Below, piece after piece: positions 8,398 to 16,427 of a DNA stretch of 64,000 nt. The stretch spans positions 6,413,501 to 6,477,500 of the forward strand of contig NZ_JAZHRV010000001.1 of NCBI RefSeq assembly GCF_036924595.1, in the 5' to 3' direction. Under the pieces are notes generated by a model. That model made no database searches. It was not told the origin of the DNA and worked only from the letters and a program-made list of their open reading frames with translations. The stretch's first letter is position 1. Each line of letters begins with the position of its first letter. Source of the stretch: Bradyrhizobium algeriense (GTDB lineage: Bacteria > Pseudomonadota > Alphaproteobacteria > Rhizobiales > Xanthobacteraceae). The translations under genes were made by a program, and so were the position numbers.

Positions 8398-9504
8398 ATG
8401 CACGGAACCCGAATTCTGGAGGAAGCCGACCGGCTGATGACGGTCTGCAATTCCTGCCGCTATTGCGAGGGGCTCTGCGCGGTATTTCCGGCGATGGAAA
8501 TGCGCCGGGCGTTTTCTGATGGCGACCTCAACTACCTCGCCAATCTCTGCCATTCCTGCGGCGCCTGCTACACCGACTGCCAGTTCTCGCCGCCGCATGA
8601 ATTCGACGTCAATGTGCCGAAGACGCTGGCCGTGGCGCGTGCCGAGTCCTACGCGGCCTATACGTGGCCCCGCGCCTTCTCCGGCGCCTTCGCGCGCAAC
8701 GGGCTCGTCATCAGCCTCGTTGCCGCGCTCAGCGTCGCCGCGTTCATCTTCGGCTTCGCGGCGCTGAACGACCGGCAGGTGCTGTTTGGCGCCCACACCG
8801 GGCCGGGCGCGTTCTACAAACTGATGCCGCACAATGCGATGGCGGCCCTGTTCGGCGCGGCGTTCCTGTACGCGATCGTCGCGCTCGTGATGGGCGTGCG
8901 CGCGTTCTGGCGCGACATCGGTGAGCCCGTCGGCATGAAGACCGATATCGGCGCTCTGCTGCAAGCGATCCGTGATGCCGGCGAGTTGCGCTACCTCGAC
9001 GGCGGCGGGGTCGGCTGCTTCAACGAGGACGACCGCCCGACCGATCGCCGCAAGCTTTATCACCATTTCACCTTTTACGGTTTTGTCCTTTGCTTCGCCT
9101 CGACCTGCGTCGCGACGCTGTATCATTATCTGCTGGCGCGCGAGGCGCCGTATGCATGGTGGGATCTGCCGGTCGTGCTCGGCACGCTCGGCGGCATCGG
9201 GCTGCTGATCGGGCCGGTCGGCTTGCTCACTGAACGATGGAAGCGCGATCCCGTGCTGGTCGATGAAGCGCGCTACGGCATGGATATCGCGTTCATCGTG
9301 ATGCTGTTTCTTACCAGCCTGACCGGCATGGCATTGCTGATCCTGCGCGAGACGGCGGCAATGGGGCCGCTGCTGGCGCTGCATCTCGGCGTGGTGTTCT
9401 CGCTGTTCATCACCATGCCCTACGGCAAGTTCGTGCACGGCATCTATCGTTTCGTCGCGCTGATGCGTTATGCGATGGAGCGGAAGGCGATGGGGCATAT
9501 CTGA
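8398..9504 (+). CDS. tcuB: tricarballylate utilization 4Fe-4S membrane protein TcuB
   Basis: Membrane protein of 368 residues that re-oxidises the reduced flavin of TcuA and passes electrons to the quinone pool. Two cysteine clusters at the N-terminus (CNSCRYCEGLC and CHSCGACYTDC) bind 4Fe-4S centres. Several hydrophobic segments follow (about residues 97-117, 145-165, 215-240, 255-275, 300-320, 325-345). The family length and layout match TcuB/CitB. The ATG is 30 bp after the esterase stop, so the three genes probably form one operon. Confidence 0.9.
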   Translation: MHGTRILEEADRLMTVCNSCRYCEGLCAVFPAMEMRRAFSDGDLNYLANLCHSCGACYTDCQFSPPHEFDVNVPKTLAVARAESYAAYTWPRAFSGAFARNGLVISLVAALSVAAFIFGFAALNDRQVLFGAHTGPGAFYKLMPHNAMAALFGAAFLYAIVALVMGVRAFWRDIGEPVGMKTDIGALLQAIRDAGELRYLDGGGVGCFNEDDRPTDRRKLYHHFTFYGFVLCFASTCVATLYHYLLAREAPYAWWDLPVVLGTLGGIGLLIGPVGLLTERWKRDPVLVDEARYGMDIAFIVMLFLTSLTGMALLILRETAAMGPLLALHLGVVFSLFITMPYGKFVHGIYRFVALMRYAMERKAMGHI

Positions 9505-9527
9505 CTTCGTCGTTGCGAGCGAGGCTT

Positions 9528-9604
9528 GTAGCCCGGATGAGCGAAGCAATATCCGGGGGCGGTGTTGGAGTGGTCCCGGATGTCGCTGCGCTCATCCGGG
9601 CTAC
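9528..9604. repeat. interspersed palindromic repeat (GTAGCCCGGATG family)
   Basis: A perfect 16-bp inverted repeat (GTAGCCCGGATGAGCG and its complement) flanks a less regular centre. A related copy is at 3124-3222. It starts just after the tcuB stop and may end that transcript. Confidence 0.85.
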
Positions 9605-9630
9605 GGAATCCAGGGGCACTATTCTCTCCA

Positions 9631-9747
9631 CGTCATTGCGAGCGAAGGCGGAAGCAATCCATAGCGCGGCATGCGGAGAAGTGGATTGCTTCGCGGAGCC
9701 TGTCATCGGGCAGCGCTTCGCGCCGACCCGGTGGCTCGCAATGACGG
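9631..9747. repeat. interspersed palindromic repeat (GTCATTGCGAGCG family)
   Basis: Second copy of the family seen at 2183, beginning CGTCATTGCGAGCG and ending GGCTCGCAATGACGG, with GAAGCAATCCAT and ATGGATTGCTTC inside. This copy carries an extra insert in the loop compared with the one at 2183. Confidence 0.85.
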
Positions 9748-9769
9748 CGGATATAGATTCGCCTTCTCG

Positions 9770-10300
9770 CGGCGCTGATCGCCCGAGGTTTGCATCTTCG
9801 TTTGCCCTCCTCGAAATAGAGGGCGCAGGGAAGACCGGGTGCTTGCTGCACCCGCGGTCTCGCGTGCGATTTGCGCAAACAAAAGTGCACACGAGCATAC
9901 AGGGCAGCGGGAGCATTCCGGCCTTCCCTGCGCAATGGCTTTACGGCTTACTTCGTGCTCTTCCCGGAGAACGGCTTTCTTGCCTCCGTCGCCACGAGAG
10001 AAGCTTTGCCTCTCCCGGACTTAGCGCCAGCACCGCGGCGCCCGAACCACACGACTTCGCCGTACGCTCAAGCCACACACGTCAGTCGCAGCTCTCGCGT
10101 CCACCGCATCTCACCGCGCGTTCGTGACGATGGCCAACGCCCCTCATCCGCCGTGAGACGGGCGGAGTTATGGGACTGATTTGGGTGAGAACGAAAGCAG
10201 AATATTTTTGCGCGAGGGGCTGGACAGGATTCAGGTGATTTGCCCGACAAGTGGTTTTTGTCGCACCTCCTGCCTCCACATCGTCATTGCGAGAGTTCGT
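9770..10300. repeat. long non-coding composite repeat, Bradyrhizobium-type
   Basis: The 960-bp gap from 9505 to 10463 holds no convincing gene. After the two short palindromes comes a roughly 500-bp block starting near GAGGGCGCAGGGAAGACCGG and containing many small overlapping open frames in all phases, with no sustained protein-like composition. From memory, blocks of this kind recur in Bradyrhizobium genomes and are often mis-annotated as hypothetical proteins. A partial GTCATTGCGAG copy ends it at about 10275-10300. Exact limits are estimated. Confidence 0.5.
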
Positions 10301-10463
10301 GGGGTGGGCGAAGCGAGAACAAGCAAAGCGCACGTTCATTCACATTGCGGTTACTCGGGGACCGAATTTTTCAGCCGCACCCCCGAACCGGTTTTCGTCT
10401 GGCGTCGTCGAACTCCCGTGCGAGCCATTCCGGCTTCGCCCGATGAAGGAATGGAGAGTACAG

Positions 10464-10757
10464 ATGTCGATGAAGTTAATGCTGTCTGCGGCAGCCTTGG
10501 CCGCGCTCGGCGCGACGAGCGCCGTGGCCGCCCCCGCTTTCGTGGCGGCCCCGTACTGCGAGCAGGCGGTGTCGCGGCAGGCTTGCAGCAATCATATCAT
10601 CTATGTGGAGCAGCTTCGCGCCCGCGGCCGCCGCGACATTTCACTGAGCTACATGAGGAATCTCGATCCGCGCGAAAACCAGGCGCTGCGTGATGCCGGC
10701 GGTGGTGGCGGCGGAGGTGGTGGTGGTGGTGGCGGAGGTGGCAGCGGTGGCCGATAA
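10464..10757 (+). CDS. small secreted protein with glycine-rich tail
   Basis: A 97-residue protein. Residues 1-22 form a signal peptide (MSMKLMLSAAALAALGATSAVA followed by APAF). The mature part has two cysteines (YCEQAVSRQACSNH) that could pair, and it ends in a run of about 15 glycines plus SGGR. ATG 10464 is preferred over the in-frame ATG at 10443 because GGAGAG lies six bases upstream and the signal peptide then starts correctly. No function is recognised. The tail is encoded by a run of GGN codons that could vary in length by slippage. Confidence 0.7.
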   Translation: MSMKLMLSAAALAALGATSAVAAPAFVAAPYCEQAVSRQACSNHIIYVEQLRARGRRDISLSYMRNLDPRENQALRDAGGGGGGGGGGGGGGGSGGR

Positions 10758-10798
10758 ATAATACCGACCTCGCGATGCGCGATGGCGGATTAGCGCCG

Positions 10799-10927
10799 CA
10801 GGGTGGGCAAAGGCGCAATTGCGCCGTGCCCACCATTCCATCAACAGCGTTACCTTGAATGGTGGGCACGCTTCCGCCTTCGTCCGTTGAGCTACGGCGG
10901 ACAAATCGGTTTGCTCACCCGACGACA
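10799..10927. repeat. interspersed repeat (GGTGGGCAAAGGCGC family)
   Basis: Contains AGGGTGGGCAAAGGCGC, GCCGTGCCCACCATTC and GAATGGTGGGCACGCTTC as nested inverted arms, then a GAGCTACGGCGGACAA segment. Related copies are at 11474, 19810 and 37228. The remaining DNA up to the next gene at 11131 shows no feature I can support. Confidence 0.8.
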
Positions 10928-11130
10928 TCCATTGCTCAATCCGCTCACACACCATCCTCAGCCGTTGATTCGATTCACCGCAACGTGACTGCTTCGCGCA
11001 TTTGCACGGGAAGGTGCTAATTGATGCACGAATGCGCGCTATTTGGTCTGGCATTAGCGCTTACCAGTACCTATCTGTGAATCAGGAAGGAAATTCGCCC
11101 CAAGGACAACTCCTATAATGGAGCCATCTA

Positions 11131-11340
11131 ATGGCGAATGTTCTAACCACTGGGGCCTGGCTTTCTGCTCCGACCAAAAAACCCTCATTTTTCGCACGAT
11201 TATTGCGCGCCCACGTCGAATCCAATCAGCGGCGGGCTGACCGCGTTGTTGAGGCGTATATTGCTGCCCACGGGCTGCAGAAGCTGTCTGATGATGCAGA
11301 GCGGCAAATCAGTCGCTTGCTTGTCAAGCCGGGCCAATAG
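11131..11340 (+). CDS. small hypothetical protein
   Basis: A 69-residue soluble, basic protein with a helical middle (FFARLLRAHVESNQRRADRVVEAYIAAHG) and no signal peptide or membrane segment. GGAG lies about nine bases before the ATG. A second tiny frame begins two bases after its stop, which suggests coupled translation. Not recognised beyond being a plausible Bradyrhizobium conserved small protein. Confidence 0.6.
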   Translation: MANVLTTGAWLSAPTKKPSFFARLLRAHVESNQRRADRVVEAYIAAHGLQKLSDDAERQISRLLVKPGQ

Positions 11341-11342
11341 CC

Positions 11343-11465
11343 ATGGTCACACTCATCCTCATGCACTTGGCAACCAAGCTCGCCCGTTTTGGCAACGAGG
11401 TTGGTGAGACGTGGCGCGAAGCGCAGCGGCTTCGTCGCACCCTTGCCGGCCCAATAGAGGAGTAA
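11343..11465 (+). CDS. very small hypothetical protein (40 aa)
   Basis: A 40-codon frame starting two bases after the previous stop codon. The predicted peptide is amphipathic and basic (ATKLARFGNEVGETWREAQRL in its middle part, written here without the ends), with protein-like composition. Translation would depend on re-initiation after the upstream gene, since no separate ribosome-binding site is obvious. It ends just before a repeat. Evidence is only composition and spacing. Confidence 0.4.
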   Translation: MVTLILMHLATKLARFGNEVGETWREAQRLRRTLAGPIEE

Positions 11466-11473
11466 GCGAAAGC

Positions 11474-11512
11474 GCAGGGTGAGCAAAGGCGCGGAAGCGC
11501 CGTGCTCCATCA
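11474..11512. repeat. partial GGTGGGCAAAGGCGC-family repeat
   Basis: Reads CAGGGTGAGCAAAGGCGCGG followed by AAGCGCCGTGCTCCATCATCG, a degenerate half copy of the family found at 10799, 19810 and 37228. Confidence 0.55.
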
Positions 11513-11661
11513 TCGCGCATACGCTCTGGGCACCTGGAGCCCGTCATCACCGCGCGAGCGCAATTGTGCTCGTCGAGGGGCGTGCATTCGTGCGCCCCGG
11601 TGGCTTTTCTACGCTGTGCGCATCGCCGTCCGGCGATCCGCAACCGGTCGCGCCGCCCGCT

Positions 11662-12252
11662 TCAGTATCGCTCCACGATCTGCTCGAGCTTCCTGCTGAG
11701 CAACCAGGACAGGCCGAGGAACGCGACCAGCATCACGATGCCCAGGCCCGAAGAGGCATTGTTGATGGACGTCTCGGAGAATTGACCGAAGGCATAGCCG
11801 GCCGAGACAACGACGCCGGACCAAAGGCCGGCAGCTGCGAAGTTGAGCGCGAGGAATGTGGACCAGGGCAGCCGCGATATGCCGTAGGCAAACCCCGCGA
11901 GCCCGCGGATGCCATGCGGGAAACGATGAAACAGGATCATCCAGACATAATAACGGTCCGTCAGGCGGACGACGGTATTCACGGGGCGCTCGAACCGCGG
12001 AAAACGAAGGAGCAAGCGGGCACCGTAGCGCCGCCCGATCCAGAAGCGAATGATGTCGCCGGCGAAACTGCCGAACCAGCAGATCACGATGAGCGTGCCA
12101 AGAGCCAGCGCGCCCGAATGCGCCGCGTAGCCCGCGAACAGCGCAAGCAACAGGCTATGCGAGGCCGCATAGGCAAACATGAAACTGTAGGCCGCATCGC
12201 CATGCTGGCGTATGAGGTCGAGGAACGAGGTCAGATCCGTCGGAAACAGCAA
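11662..12252 (-). CDS. DedA/VTT (SNARE-associated) family membrane protein
   Basis: A polytopic inner-membrane protein of about 196 residues with the VTT/DedA layout: re-entrant hydrophobic segment near the N-terminus (SFMFAYAASHSLLLALFAGYAA), GTLIVICWFGSFAGDIIRFWIGRR, an amphipathic RFP/RF region and two C-terminal membrane helices. Family members are linked to phospholipid flipping and envelope homeostasis. The frame is open to a GTG at 12357, but family alignment starts close to LFPTDLTSFLDLI, so a TTG at 12252 with GGTGGG upstream is preferred; the start is uncertain. Confidence 0.75.
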   Translation of the reverse strand: MLFPTDLTSFLDLIRQHGDAAYSFMFAYAASHSLLLALFAGYAAHSGALALGTLIVICWFGSFAGDIIRFWIGRRYGARLLLRFPRFERPVNTVVRLTDRYYVWMILFHRFPHGIRGLAGFAYGISRLPWSTFLALNFAAAGLWSGVVVSAGYAFGQFSETSINNASSGLGIVMLVAFLGLSWLLSRKLEQIVERY

Positions 12253-12396
12253 TGTAAGCCCACCCAAATTCGCTCTTGGAGTGTTCCCCCAGATGAGTGG
12301 GTTCGGCCTGAACGCTAGCACTCCGCGGAAGGCCACGAAAGCCCAATGGGCACGCACCTCGCCCAGGACGCGGCCATGTTGTGATGATTTGCCGCA

Positions 12397-12960
12397 CTAA
12401 AGACCGAGCGTTACCTCGGCCCAGCGAATGACAGTCTCGCTGCTCAGGAAAGCGACTATGCTGGGCTCAAGCGGTGCCGGACGAGGATGTGCGACAATGG
12501 CTGTTGCGACAACGACGTCGCAACGATCATTGAACGCAATCGCAAGCGCTGAACTTTGCGGGCGCTGGGTAGTGTATGCGCGGCTGCGCCCCTTCATCCA
12601 TGCAACAGTGATGGGGCTACCGGCAGCCAAGGCCGAAGGTCTTTCACCCATCAGCCTGAGGTCAGCCACGCGATCAAGCTCCTCGTCGTCTGCAACTCCG
12701 GTCGTACAGTTGCAGAAGCCGATCTTGGCTCGAACGTAAACGTTGACCTCGACCCCACAATCGGCTGCTGCGCAACGAAACGCTTTGCCTTTGCCCCACT
12801 CGTCCACGGGAAAGGGCCATTGAGCCTCCGTCCATGCGGGACGACGTGGTGTTTCGACCGCGCCGTCGCGCACGTATGAAGGCCATTGATACCAGGCAAG
12901 CGCGACTAACCCGCCGAGGCTAAAGCCCGCGATGGCAGCAATAGCAACTGTCCGTTTCAT
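12397..12960 (-). CDS. hypothetical protein with N-terminal membrane anchor or signal
   Basis: A 187-residue protein beginning with a hydrophobic segment (VAIAAIAGFSLGGLVALAWY, residues 4-23). The mature region has four cysteines in two groups (FRCAAADCG and GFCNCTTG), suggesting disulfides or metal binding in the periplasm. No family is recognised. It begins 36 bp after the TPR gene on the same strand and is probably co-transcribed with it. Its C-terminal half predicts beta-rich structure. Confidence 0.7.
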   Translation of the reverse strand: MKRTVAIAAIAGFSLGGLVALAWYQWPSYVRDGAVETPRRPAWTEAQWPFPVDEWGKGKAFRCAAADCGVEVNVYVRAKIGFCNCTTGVADDEELDRVADLRLMGERPSALAAGSPITVAWMKGRSRAYTTQRPQSSALAIAFNDRCDVVVATAIVAHPRPAPLEPSIVAFLSSETVIRWAEVTLGL

Positions 12961-12996
12961 CGTATGCCCGCCAGTCGAACGATCCCGGTTACTCGC

Positions 12997-14583
12997 CTAA
13001 TTGCTCGCGACAAATGACCGTGCCGCCGCCAGCGTCGGCCGCTCGGAACTGGATTCAGCAGCCAGCGCGATCAGCTTCCCGTAGGTGGCTTTGGCCTTGG
13101 CCGCATCGCCTGCAGCCTGTGCAGCCATGGCCGCACCGACATAGCCGTTGTAACGGTTAGGCTCCTTCGCCATCGTGGCTTCGAACACCGCAAGTGCCTC
13201 CTTGGCCATGCCGCGATCGAGCAGCATGGCTCCATACAATTCACGCGCCGGCGCCAGCGGACCGGGCGTGACGGGCGCCTTCTCGGTATTATCTTCGGCG
13301 CTGACAGCGGCGCTCATAGCCTTGAGCGCCTCATCGTGATTACCGCTGGCATAAAGAACCCAGGCGGTCGCAACCTGCTCCTGAACATCGACCTGCCCGG
13401 CCCAGTAGCCGTTCTTGGCCTCTCGAAGCCTGTCGCGCAATTCAGCGAGCTTGGCCGTATCGGCCTTGGCCGCATCGATCTTCCCGGTGCGGGCAGCGCC
13501 GATCGCCCGGGCAAAATGCGTGATAGCCATGGCATGCAGGAATTTGCTGGGCCTGACCTCGAGGTTCGCCGCACCGTTCCAATCGCCGCGCTCCACCATA
13601 TAGCGCGCCGGCGCAGCCGCTTGCGAAAACGCGGCTGCGAAGGCGTCTGCATCGGGCCGCAACGCCTCGATTTCGGTGACGACGCCGAGCGCCTCCTTGT
13701 CCTGACCAAGCTGCAGATAGGCGTAGACCAGATAATCCTGGCCGTGCATCTGATCGCCCAGTTCCTTGCTGCCCTTCGCAGCTTGAACGGATGCCAGGTT
13801 GGCGGCGATTGAATCCTTCCAATAGCCGACCCGCGTAAAAATGTGAGAAGGCATGTGCTGCGCGTGCGGCGCATTGGGCGCGATCTTTGAATAGCGCAGC
13901 GCCGGGGGCAGACCTTTGGCAGCGATCGGCGGATAATCGTACAGGTGGATCAGGTAATGGGCGACACCCGGATGCTGAGGTTGGCGCTCCAGGATCGGCC
14001 CGAGAATCGCCGCGCCTTTCAGTTGATTGGCATAGGTCTTGTCCGACGGCGAGGCCGCGACGTTCAGCGCGATCGCATAGAAGATCTGCGCCTCGTCATC
14101 GGCGGGATAACGGCCGGCAAGAGTTTCCATGGCTTTCAGGTAGGACTGAACCCGCGCCTGATGCGGAATCTTCTCATAATCGACGTACATGACCGACAGC
14201 GCATCGATATAGTCGCGCTCGCGTTCAGTCTTGGCGCCGGCTGCCTTTGCTTTTTCAATTGCACCAAGCCCAAGCGGAAGATTGGGAGCCGGAATCGGGC
14301 TGTGCGGGTTGTTCAGATACGATAGCGCGATACCCCAATATGCTATGGCGCATCCCGGGTCGGCCTTGAGCGTCTCTTCGTAAATTTCCTTTGATGCGGT
14401 GTACCAGAACGAATGCTGGTATCGCATCGCGCGATCAAATCGTCGTTGCGCCGTTTCATTGCAGGACGTTTCGAAGTGAACAGTCCCCAACTTCTGATCG
14501 GCGGATTCTTGTGCGAGACCCGGGCTGGCAAATCCAAGCGCTGTGACGCCTGCTAAGGCAATTGCAAATAGCGATGCACGCAT
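12997..14583 (-). CDS. secreted tetratricopeptide-repeat protein
   Basis: A 528-residue exported protein with a signal peptide (about residues 1-24, ending LAQES) followed by a largely helical TPR-like array. Recognisable units include FDRAMRYQHSFWYTASKEIYEE, GCAIAYWGIALSYLN and, near the C-terminus, LAVFEATMAKEPNRYNGYVGAAMAAQAAGD. Proteins of this layout are common in soil Alphaproteobacteria; their partners are mostly unknown, and protein-protein scaffolding is the usual role. AAGGGAG precedes the ATG. A cysteine/Thr motif SCNETAQRRFD near residue 40 is conserved in this family as I recall it. Confidence 0.85.
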   Translation of the reverse strand: MRASLFAIALAGVTALGFASPGLAQESADQKLGTVHFETSCNETAQRRFDRAMRYQHSFWYTASKEIYEETLKADPGCAIAYWGIALSYLNNPHSPIPAPNLPLGLGAIEKAKAAGAKTERERDYIDALSVMYVDYEKIPHQARVQSYLKAMETLAGRYPADDEAQIFYAIALNVAASPSDKTYANQLKGAAILGPILERQPQHPGVAHYLIHLYDYPPIAAKGLPPALRYSKIAPNAPHAQHMPSHIFTRVGYWKDSIAANLASVQAAKGSKELGDQMHGQDYLVYAYLQLGQDKEALGVVTEIEALRPDADAFAAAFSQAAAPARYMVERGDWNGAANLEVRPSKFLHAMAITHFARAIGAARTGKIDAAKADTAKLAELRDRLREAKNGYWAGQVDVQEQVATAWVLYASGNHDEALKAMSAAVSAEDNTEKAPVTPGPLAPARELYGAMLLDRGMAKEALAVFEATMAKEPNRYNGYVGAAMAAQAAGDAAKAKATYGKLIALAAESSSERPTLAAARSFVASN

Positions 14584-14904
14584 GATTTTCTCCCTTGTCG
14601 ACTGGGCGCAGCTTCTCCTTCGTTAATCCAGCCAGCATAGGCCTCGCGAACGTCAGCCTCAAGCACAGCAAGTCAGTCACAGTGTGAAATAGTTCATATG
14701 TGAGGGCAGCGACAGCCCCGCGCCAACGCCATCTTGCACGTTCAACGTGTTCAAGAACGAAAAGATCGTATTCCGAGTTGGAAGCAGAACTCGCCGCGCG
14801 ATAGCCGCGACGCGCCAAACAATATTTCTGTTCGATCACCCATCGCTACGGCAAGAGCCACGCAATGACGCATCCGGGTTCTCGCGTCGCCGGAATGACG
14901 CTCG
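14584..14904. other. 320-bp intergenic region, no gene; contains a CACGTTcAACGTG palindrome
   Basis: No open frame with protein-like composition is present. The only distinct element is a perfect 6+1+6 palindrome, CACGTTCAACGTG, at 14737-14749, a possible operator. It precedes the TPR gene by about 150 bp on that gene's upstream side. The end near 14880 (CATCCGGGTTCTCGCG) resembles a degenerate repeat. Confidence 0.5.
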
Positions 14905-15318
14905 CTATAGATCCACCACGACGTAATCGCTTTCGACCGACACGGCGAGCGTCTCCGCGACATAAGGCCCCTTCACCACCGCCGATCCCGGCTCGACATT
15001 GACCGGATAGGCGCGGGCGCGAAAGCGTTTGGGGTCACAATAGGATTGGCCGGTGCGGATGTCGAATTCCCAGCCGTGCCAGGGGCAGCGGATGATCTCG
15101 CCGAGCTTTGTGTATTCGATCTCGCCGGGATCGGAGGATTGCGCGAGCCCGATCAGCGGACCCTCGCACAAGGCCGCGCCCTGATGCGGGCAGCGGTTGA
15201 GCAGGCCAAAGAACTCGCCCTTGATGTTGAAGATCGCGATCGGCCGCTCGTCGATGGTCAGGAATTTTCGCGTACCCGGCGGCAACTCGTCTACCGGGGC
15301 AATCACATGACGAACCAT
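14905..15318 (-). CDS. Rieske 2Fe-2S ferredoxin-like protein
   Basis: A 137-residue soluble Rieske protein that would carry electrons to an oxygenase or similar partner. The two cluster-binding motifs are C-P-H (RCPHQGAALCEG) and C-x-x-H (RCPWHGWEFD), separated by an unusually long insert of about 30 residues. The longer open frame upstream is ruled out: the ATG at 15318 overlaps the stop of the amidohydrolase (TGATG), showing translational coupling. It is the last gene of a three-gene unit, yet no oxygenase large subunit is adjacent. Confidence 0.88.
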   Translation of the reverse strand: MVRHVIAPVDELPPGTRKFLTIDERPIAIFNIKGEFFGLLNRCPHQGAALCEGPLIGLAQSSDPGEIEYTKLGEIIRCPWHGWEFDIRTGQSYCDPKRFRARAYPVNVEPGSAVVKGPYVAETLAVSVESDYVVVDL

Positions 15319-16427
15319 CAGCTCAAACCATAAAGCTTCTTCGCATTGCCGAGATAGAACGCTTCGCGGTTGGCGTCGCTGACGCCGGCCGGCAACACGC
15401 GCGACGGCTCGTCGAAATCCCAATGCGGATAGTCTGTCGCGAACAACAGCTTGTCCCAGCCGATCCATTCGATCACCTGGAACAGATGGTCGCGGCGCTC
15501 CGGGTCTTCCATCGGCTGCGTGGTCCACCAGATGTGGTCGCGGATATATTCCGATGGCTTACGCTTGAGATACGGCACCTCGCTGTGCAGCCGCTCAAAA
15601 CTCTTGTCCAGCCGCCAGCCAAGCGACGGCGCCCAGCCGAAGCCGGCCTCGATCATCACCATCTTCAGCTTAGGGTATCGCTCGAACACGCCTTCGAGCA
15701 CCAGGCTCGCCAGCACGGTCTGCTGGCACTGCGCATGGCCGACCATCTCCTCGATGTAGAAGCTCGGCCAGCCGGATGGGGTGAGCGGATTGCCGCCGAA
15801 GCCAAAAGCGTGGATGCCGACCGGCAGGCCGATCTCCTGCGCCGCCTCGTAGACCGGCCAGTAGCGGCGCTGGCCGAGCGGCTCGACATTGCGCGAGAGC
15901 AGCAGCACCTGAACGAAGTTCTTGTCGCCGGCGCGCTTGCGGATTTCGGCGGCGGCGGAAACGCCGTCTTCATTGGCGACGACGATCGAGCCCTTCAGGC
16001 GAGAATCCTTGGCTGTCCATTTCTCGATCTGCCAGTCGTTGATCGCGGAGCAGATCGCACCGGCCAGATCCTGGTTGCGCAACCCCTGCCCGCTGGCGAG
16101 CGGATTGAGCACGCCGAGCGCAACGTTGTAGGGATCGAGAAGCTGCTTCTGCATGAAGGACAGCGAGGAGCCCTGCGGACCGCCTTCCGGCGGCCATGCA
16201 TCGCGGCGCGAGGCGTTCGGCTGCGCCTTCGGATAGGGCGGGCCTTCCATCATGCCGTGATAGGCCTGCTTGCCATAGGCCTCGAGATGTTCGTGCCAGC
16301 GTCTTTCCAGGAAAGGATAGAGTTCGTCCGCCGTCGCACGGGCCGGATGGATGTCGCAATCCGCGATCGCGGTCCTGACGTTGACGGGTGACGCGGGCTC
16401 CGGACGGTCGCGGAACTGGACGTTCAT
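15318..16427 (-). CDS. amidohydrolase family (ACMSD-like) metal-dependent hydrolase
   Basis: A 369-residue TIM-barrel enzyme of the amidohydrolase-2 superfamily, which includes decarboxylases such as ACMSD and various C-N hydrolases. Metal-site landmarks are DCDIHPA near residue 23, GIHAFGFGG in the middle, PKLKMVMIEAGFGW, and LLFATDYPHWDFD near the C-terminus. It starts four bases inside the end of the upstream paralogue (ATGA overlap) and is coupled to the Rieske gene downstream. The two amidohydrolases are similar over their full length, so they may be a heteromeric pair or act on successive substrates. Confidence 0.88.
   Translation of the reverse strand: MNVQFRDRPEPASPVNVRTAIADCDIHPARATADELYPFLERRWHEHLEAYGKQAYHGMMEGPPYPKAQPNASRRDAWPPEGGPQGSSLSFMQKQLLDPYNVALGVLNPLASGQGLRNQDLAGAICSAINDWQIEKWTAKDSRLKGSIVVANEDGVSAAAEIRKRAGDKNFVQVLLLSRNVEPLGQRRYWPVYEAAQEIGLPVGIHAFGFGGNPLTPSGWPSFYIEEMVGHAQCQQTVLASLVLEGVFERYPKLKMVMIEAGFGWAPSLGWRLDKSFERLHSEVPYLKRKPSEYIRDHIWWTTQPMEDPERRDHLFQVIEWIGWDKLLFATDYPHWDFDEPSRVLPAGVSDANREAFYLGNAKKLYGLS

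Noticed and set aside
4651..9549. A 1632-codon open frame on the minus strand
   Set aside because: It is antisense to LysR, tcuA, the esterase and tcuB, each with clear family motifs. The frame is His/Arg/Asp-rich without domain features and stays open only because of GC-rich codon bias.
9513..10757. Several 60-204 codon frames in the repeat block
   Set aside because: They overlap each other in all phases, lack ribosome-binding sites and coincide with dispersed repeat DNA. Only the 97-residue secreted protein at 10464 is kept.
15319..15528. N-terminal extension of the Rieske protein
   Set aside because: It overlaps the amidohydrolase gene and is Arg-rich; the TGATG overlap supports the start at 15318.
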